Positions 60,360 to 64,000 of a stretch of 64,000 nt of DNA are shown piece by piece. Each line of letters begins with the position of its first letter. The first letter of the stretch is position 1. The notes beneath the pieces were generated by a model. The model was not told the origin of the DNA. It did not search any database and was given only the letters and a program-made list of their open reading frames with translations. The stretch lies in assembly GCA_947630705.1 (NCBI GenBank), contig CANRIK010000001.1:62001-126000 (forward strand), given 5' to 3'. Both the position numbers and the translations under genes were made by a program. The DNA is from an uncultured Clostridia bacterium (GTDB taxonomy: Bacteria > Bacillota > Clostridia > Christensenellales > Borkfalkiaceae).

Positions 60360-62600
60360 TTACTTTCTCTTACTTGCGTTTCCGCCCTTTAAAAAGAGCC
60401 GTAGCCCTTTGAAGTAGCGACCGTTGAGGATATTTACAAAGCCCTCCGTGCGCAAGCTGTCGAACGCCGCGAACTGCGCCACGGTTTTTACGGGAGCATG
60501 GCGCAAAGTGCCTATCTGCATGGGACTGTTGCGCTTGAAAAACAGAGTTGCCCTCACGAAGAGGCGGACTAACAGCGCACGGGAATTGACGAGCTCGCCG
60601 AACGGAGTCGTGAGTTCGGCTATTACCCTGCCTTTGGCTGTACGCTTTATTTCGGGCATAGTCGGCTGTCTTTCGGGCGGAACGTCTGCCGCAACGCCCT
60701 CCGACGGGCCTTCTATATCCAGCCTTACGGCGCTTAAAAAGTTTTGACTGCTCTTTGCGACGTAGACGGTATAGCTTCCGCCCACCACCGTTCTCTCGCC
60801 TGACGACGGGTCGTAGACGGTAAACGTTTTCTCGTCGAAAGGCAAAGTGACCTGACGGCTTTCCCCCGATTTTAAGAATACCTTTTCAAAGCCGGCAAGA
60901 ACGGGGGATATCACGTTTGCCGCGGAGGGGAAGGCTACATATATCTGCACCACCTCCGCTCCGTCCCTCTTCCCGACGTTGGCGACGGTCAGAGTCACGC
61001 CCTTTAAATTGACTATCGGTTCTGAAAAAGAGAACTCCGTATAGCTCAAACCGAAGCCGAAAGGATATTTTGCCGGAATTCCGGCGGAGAGATAATATCT
61101 GTAACCGACCGCGCAACATTCGGAATACACGGTGTAATAATCGTTTACGTTGAAATATGCCGTAGACGGAAGTTCTTCGGGTGAATTGAAGAAAGTTTCG
61201 GCGAGTTTTCCGGAGGGATTGACCTTCCCCGAAAGTATATCCGCCGCGGCTTCGGGCGCGCCCTCGCCCGAAAGACCCAGATACAAGAGCGCGTTTACGT
61301 CAACGTCCCATGAGACGTCGATTGCTCCGCCGCCCGAAAGAAGGCAAATTACTTTTTTGCCACGATTTTTAAGGGAAGAGACAAGTTTCAACTGCTCTTC
61401 GGAAAGGGATAGAGTGCGTTTGTCCTCTCCCTCCGTATCGCCCTTATAGGCGGCGAGGCAAACTATAACCGCATCGGCTTCCGCCGCGAGACGGCGCGCT
61501 TTGGAACTCAACTTTTTATATCCGCCCACAAAGCCCGTGACGAGGAAATTTCTCTTTAAATATTTCAATACTCCCAAGTCGCCGCCCTGATGGACGTGCG
61601 AAGAGCCGCCGCCCTGTATAGGGGCGTCCTTTGCCGCCTCCCCGAACACTGCCACGCGCGCGCCCTCGCGAAGCGGCAGCACGCCGTCGTTTTTGAGGAG
61701 AACGGCACATTCGCATGCCGCCTCATATGCAAAACGGGAGTGCTCCTCCGCGTTGTAAGGTTTGGCTTCGGGTTTGTGGCGAGCGGAGGCTCTCTTCAAA
61801 CGGGCCTCGCAAGCCTCGATCTCCTCTCCGCTTATCTCGCCCTTTTCGAACGCGTGGACGAGCACTTCGGTGGAGAGCGGACATGCCGGCATTTCCACAT
61901 CTGCTCCGGCCTTTACCGAAGCTACCCTGTCGTACGTGCCGCCCCAATCGGAGACGACTATGCCGTCAAAACCCCAACGGCCGCGGAGAAGTCCGCCTAT
62001 GAGCTCCGCACTCTCGTTGCAATACACGCCGTTGAGTTTATTGTAAGAGGTCATTACCGCCGCCGGAGAGGACTTTTCGACTATCTTTTCAAATGCGGAG
62101 AGATACAGTTCGTACAGACAGCGGTCGGAGACTACGCTGTCGCTCACTCCCCTCGCGGTCTCTCTGTTGTTCACGGCAAAATGCTTTACGCACGCGCCGA
62201 CGCCCGTGGACTGCACGCCGTCCACATATGCAGAGCCGAGCTCTCCCGTAAGATAATTATCCTCGGAAAAATATTCGAAATTCCTGCCGTTGTAGGGGCT
62301 GCGCTTTATGTTTATCGCCGGAGCGAGAAGAATATCCACTCCGCTTGCCGCCGCCTCCTCGCCTATGCGTTTGCCGACTCCGTACGCAAGACTGCGGTTG
62401 AAGCTGTTGGCGAGGGCGGAATGTGCGGGAAAAGACGTTGCCGGAAGGGAATCCTTTAAACCGAGACTGTCTCCGCCGCCCTTCTGAACGCGAAGTCCGG
62501 AGGGACCGTCGGCAAAACGAAGTTCTCCGGCATACCAGAAGTTTCTGCCTGTAATATATTCCGCTTTACTGCGGATTGTTTCGACGGTATATTTATTCAT
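60360..62600 (-). CDS. Glycoside hydrolase family 3 (beta-glucosidase/xylosidase type)
   Basis: 746 residues. GH3 N-terminal barrel with the nucleophile Asp in FDGIVVSDWGGTYDRVASVK, preceded by KHFAVNNRETARGVSD and ARGVSDSVV. Then the alpha/beta sandwich (VAVFGEAAKDAPIQGGGSSH) and a fibronectin III-like domain (VTLTVANVGKRDGAEVVQIY). No signal peptide, so intracellular cleavage of beta-linked oligosaccharides; the sugar is not predictable. It leads the SGNH-panE-lipase-esterase run. Confidence 0.92.
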   Translation of the reverse strand: MNKYTVETIRSKAEYITGRNFWYAGELRFADGPSGLRVQKGGGDSLGLKDSLPATSFPAHSALANSFNRSLAYGVGKRIGEEAAASGVDILLAPAINIKRSPYNGRNFEYFSEDNYLTGELGSAYVDGVQSTGVGACVKHFAVNNRETARGVSDSVVSDRCLYELYLSAFEKIVEKSSPAAVMTSYNKLNGVYCNESAELIGGLLRGRWGFDGIVVSDWGGTYDRVASVKAGADVEMPACPLSTEVLVHAFEKGEISGEEIEACEARLKRASARHKPEAKPYNAEEHSRFAYEAACECAVLLKNDGVLPLREGARVAVFGEAAKDAPIQGGGSSHVHQGGDLGVLKYLKRNFLVTGFVGGYKKLSSKARRLAAEADAVIVCLAAYKGDTEGEDKRTLSLSEEQLKLVSSLKNRGKKVICLLSGGGAIDVSWDVDVNALLYLGLSGEGAPEAAADILSGKVNPSGKLAETFFNSPEELPSTAYFNVNDYYTVYSECCAVGYRYYLSAGIPAKYPFGFGLSYTEFSFSEPIVNLKGVTLTVANVGKRDGAEVVQIYVAFPSAANVISPVLAGFEKVFLKSGESRQVTLPFDEKTFTVYDPSSGERTVVGGSYTVYVAKSSQNFLSAVRLDIEGPSEGVAADVPPERQPTMPEIKRTAKGRVIAELTTPFGELVNSRALLVRLFVRATLFFKRNSPMQIGTLRHAPVKTVAQFAAFDSLRTEGFVNILNGRYFKGLRLFLKGGNASKRK

Positions 62601-62713
62601 AAAAATTTATACTGAACATAATTTTACCATATTATATTTAATTTTGCAATTCGGTGAAGAGAATTTTTATAATATCTATGCGAATATATGCGGTTTTTTC
62701 GGAATAATTTTAT

Positions 62714-62782
62714 ACGCGTGGCGACCGTGAGCTTATACTCATGGCGACAGCGAGCTTTTACACATGGCGACAGCGAGCTCTT
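62714..62782. repeat. Three tandem 23-bp repeats
   Basis: Units 62714-62736, 62737-62759 and 62760-62782, based on ACACATGGCGACAGCGAGCT plus TTT, with a few mismatches in the first unit. They lie in the 230-bp gap between the GH3 start and the DUF378 terminator. Small ORFs through them are not convincing genes. Confidence 0.85.
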
Positions 62783-62796
62783 TTTCGGAATATTTA

Positions 62797-62831
62797 AATT
62801 AAAGGAGAGGGCCGAGCCCTCTCCTTTAATT
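62797..62831. terminator. Terminator of the DUF378 gene
   Basis: Perfect 16-bp stem, AATTAAAGGAGAGGGC and its complement, 3-base loop, ending at the stop codon of the gene at 62831. The A/T base of the stem could serve either strand. Confidence 0.8.
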
Positions 62832-63091
62832 CAGACGCCCTGTTCTCTTTTACGGGCTTCTCTTTCGTTTTCATCCCTCATTGCAAGGCGCAGTCCGTGA
62901 CCGGATATTATGGGCGAGATAATGAGCCATATCGCCGCAAGAGTTATTATCGAATACACTATGATTGAGCCGATGCTTCTGGGACCCTGAAATATCCAGC
63001 TTACGAGGTTGAAGTTGAATATGCCGTACAGTCCCCAATTCAGAGCGCCTACGATAACGAGTACGTAAGAAATGACGTTTGCTATTACCAT
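62831..63091 (-). CDS. DUF378 small membrane protein
   Basis: 86 residues with two hydrophobic helices (ANVISYVLVIVGALNWGLYG and IGSIIVYSIITLAAIWLIIS) and a charged C-terminal tail. The ALNWGLYGIFNFNLV segment is characteristic of DUF378 (YuzA-like) proteins, whose function is unknown. An AAGGAG ribosome binding site lies 8 bases before the ATG. Divergent from the membrane protein starting at 63199. Confidence 0.88.
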   Translation of the reverse strand: MVIANVISYVLVIVGALNWGLYGIFNFNLVSWIFQGPRSIGSIIVYSIITLAAIWLIISPIISGHGLRLAMRDENEREARKREQGV

Positions 63092-63163
63092 AAAAATATC
63101 TCCTTGAAAGAGAGTATGGACTTTATGGAAAAAATTATACGGTTCACGCGGCGGCCTTCTCCC

Positions 63164-63192
63164 TTGACAATACGGAATCGATATCCTATAAT
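63164..63192 (+). promoter_or_regulatory. Perfect consensus promoter, likely leaderless transcript
   Basis: TTGACA (63164-63169), 17-bp spacer, TATAAT (63187-63192): both boxes and the spacing are ideal. The next ATG is at 63199, only 6 bases beyond the -10 box, so transcription would start at or next to the start codon. Confidence 0.8.
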
Positions 63193-63198
63193 ATAGTC

Positions 63199-64000
63199 AT
63201 GGGTAAAAACAAATGCGTAGACGTTACGCTGAAAGTTTTTACGGGTATCATGCTGTTTATCTCGCTCGTACTTACTTTCACCGTTTCGGACTACTACATA
63301 TTCGACAAATTCACACAGTATAATCCCCTGTTTATAATCAGTCAGTGGGTCAAGAAAACGGGGCTTCTTTTGCTGCCGCTTACGGTGTTCTTCAACAAGA
63401 GAAGTTGCGCCGACATTGCAAAATATCTTTTGCCGATATTCGTAATCATATCGGCGTGTACATACGGCGGATTCTTCGACATAACCATGCTGACGGACGA
63501 TGCTACGGACGCGCAGAAAGTCTATGCGAGCATAAACGAGTTCATTCCGAAGGGATTGCATATGCTGCTCTTCTTCCTTGAAGGGGAACTGATGCTCGCG
63601 GCGTGCGCGCTGCTTTTCGTCCGCGACGGATTCGGGATAAATCTGCGGTCGTTGAAATACTTTCCGGCCGCGGCGCTCGCGGTTATGCCGCTGAATATCT
63701 TTGAAAACTTTTACAACGAAAATCTGTTCGACAACCGTTCTCCGGAGTTTACGGACAGCTTCCTGCTGTTCAAAAGTTTTACCGTGTGGCACCTGCTGGT
63801 CGTTGCAATTCTGATTGCTTTTACGCTCGGCTGTTACTATTTTCTGCGCAACAAGCCGAGGGAAAAACAGCACGACTATCTCGCGGCGATGGCCATTATA
63901 CTGCTCATTCAGTATCACAGCAAAGATTCGGTGGTAATGGGCGACGGCTACAACGTCTACTACACCGTATTCGCCTGTATACCTCTGTTTATCTGCAATA
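63199..64000 (+). CDS. Unrecognised multi-pass membrane protein, 3' end cut by window edge
   Basis: At least 267 residues, open to the right edge. Starts MGKNKCVDVTLKVFTGIMLF with about seven hydrophobic segments visible (TGIMLFISLVLTFTVSDYY, LLPIFVIISACTYGGFF, LHMLLFFLEGELMLAACALL, AALAVMPLNIFENF, VWHLLVVAILIAFTLGCYYF, AAMAIILLIQYHS). I do not recognise the family. No ribosome binding site precedes ATG 63199; a perfect promoter ends 6 bases upstream, which suggests leaderless translation. A later start with a short leader is possible but no candidate has a good site. Confidence 0.72.
   Translation, partial: MGKNKCVDVTLKVFTGIMLFISLVLTFTVSDYYIFDKFTQYNPLFIISQWVKKTGLLLLPLTVFFNKRSCADIAKYLLPIFVIISACTYGGFFDITMLTDDATDAQKVYASINEFIPKGLHMLLFFLEGELMLAACALLFVRDGFGINLRSLKYFPAAALAVMPLNIFENFYNENLFDNRSPEFTDSFLLFKSFTVWHLLVVAILIAFTLGCYYFLRNKPREKQHDYLAAMAIILLIQYHSKDSVVMGDGYNVYYTVFACIPLFICN

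Noticed and set aside
62688..62900. 70-codon ORF through the 23-bp repeats
   Set aside because: Its peptide only reflects the tandem repeat and the terminator stem, and it has no ribosome binding site.
63134..63162. Promoter for the DUF378 gene at minus-strand TATAAT 63134-63139
   Set aside because: The -10 match is perfect but no acceptable -35 sequence occurs at 16-18 bp, so I did not list it.

Overview
The window looks like a chromosomal segment of an uncultured, anaerobic, endospore-forming Bacillota (class Clostridia). The grounds are: a SpoIIE and a SpoIVA homologue; meso-diaminopimelate synthesis through LL-DAP aminotransferase (DapL) and DapF; type III glutamine synthetase; a split, ferredoxin-containing glutamate synthase; rubrerythrin plus ferritin; and RNase J with a plsX-rnc-smc-ftsY operon. 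I see no rRNA, tRNA, CRISPR array, insertion sequence, integrase or phage gene. Most genes lie on the minus strand in tightly packed operons, many joined by ATGA or TAATG stop/start overlaps.

Layout. 1-1.6 kb: a truncated sugar O-acetyltransferase divergent from a LysR regulator, with a clear operator between them. 1.7-4.7 kb: two unrecognised membrane-anchored proteins, the larger with two copies of an undescribed domain that recurs at 48-50 kb. 5.1-6.7 kb: iron and oxidative-stress genes (ferritin, rubrerythrin) and two tiny overlapping ORFs. 7.0-13.9 kb: the plsX-rnc-smc-ftsY-maa operon. 14.0-17.2 kb: recF-PHP phosphoesterase-VanW-like protein, coupled. 17.3-22.9 kb: a plus-strand island of dnaA, mnmG and spoIIE. 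23.0-28.5 kb: malQ, dapL, pyrG, dapF. 28.7-41.3 kb: a nitrogen-assimilation region with glutamate synthase split into amidotransferase, FMN/Fe-S and GXGXG subunits plus ferredoxin and FAD partners, purA inside the operon, a ClC transporter, an Amt-PII fusion and glutamine synthetase III. 41.4-47.9 kb: dinB, then aroA, a U32 hydroxylase-like protein, trmR and RNase J. 48.0-49.9 kb: a coiled-coil protein with the third copy of the undescribed domain. 50.1-52.4 kb: serC-serA. 52.4-54.1 kb: a 51-residue protein facing spoIVA. 54.2-62.6 kb: ATP-grasp enzyme, three serine hydrolases, a PanE-like reductase, an SGNH esterase and a GH3 glycosidase, a probable carbohydrate and ester-processing cluster. 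62.8-64 kb: a DUF378 protein and a truncated membrane protein with a consensus promoter that implies a leaderless mRNA.

How the genes connect. Amt-PII, GS-III and the split GOGAT form an ammonium-assimilation route, and purA uses the aspartate drawn from it. RNase J, TrmR, the U32 protein and AroA sit in one operon, which makes sense if the U32 protein makes the 5-hydroxyuridine that TrmR methylates, since that reaction depends on prephenate from the shikimate pathway. Several promoters have TTGACT or a near variant, a 17-bp spacer and TATAAT. Short degenerate tandem repeats with units of 15-26 bp occur in several gaps after minus-strand genes.

Most interesting items: the three-copy undescribed domain; the rubrerythrin-linked small ORF pair that may be one gene read through a +1 shift; an RNase III with substituted metal ligands; the Amt-PII fusion lacking the usual uridylylated Tyr; and a hairpin after serA whose 3' arm is the ribosome binding site of the next small gene.
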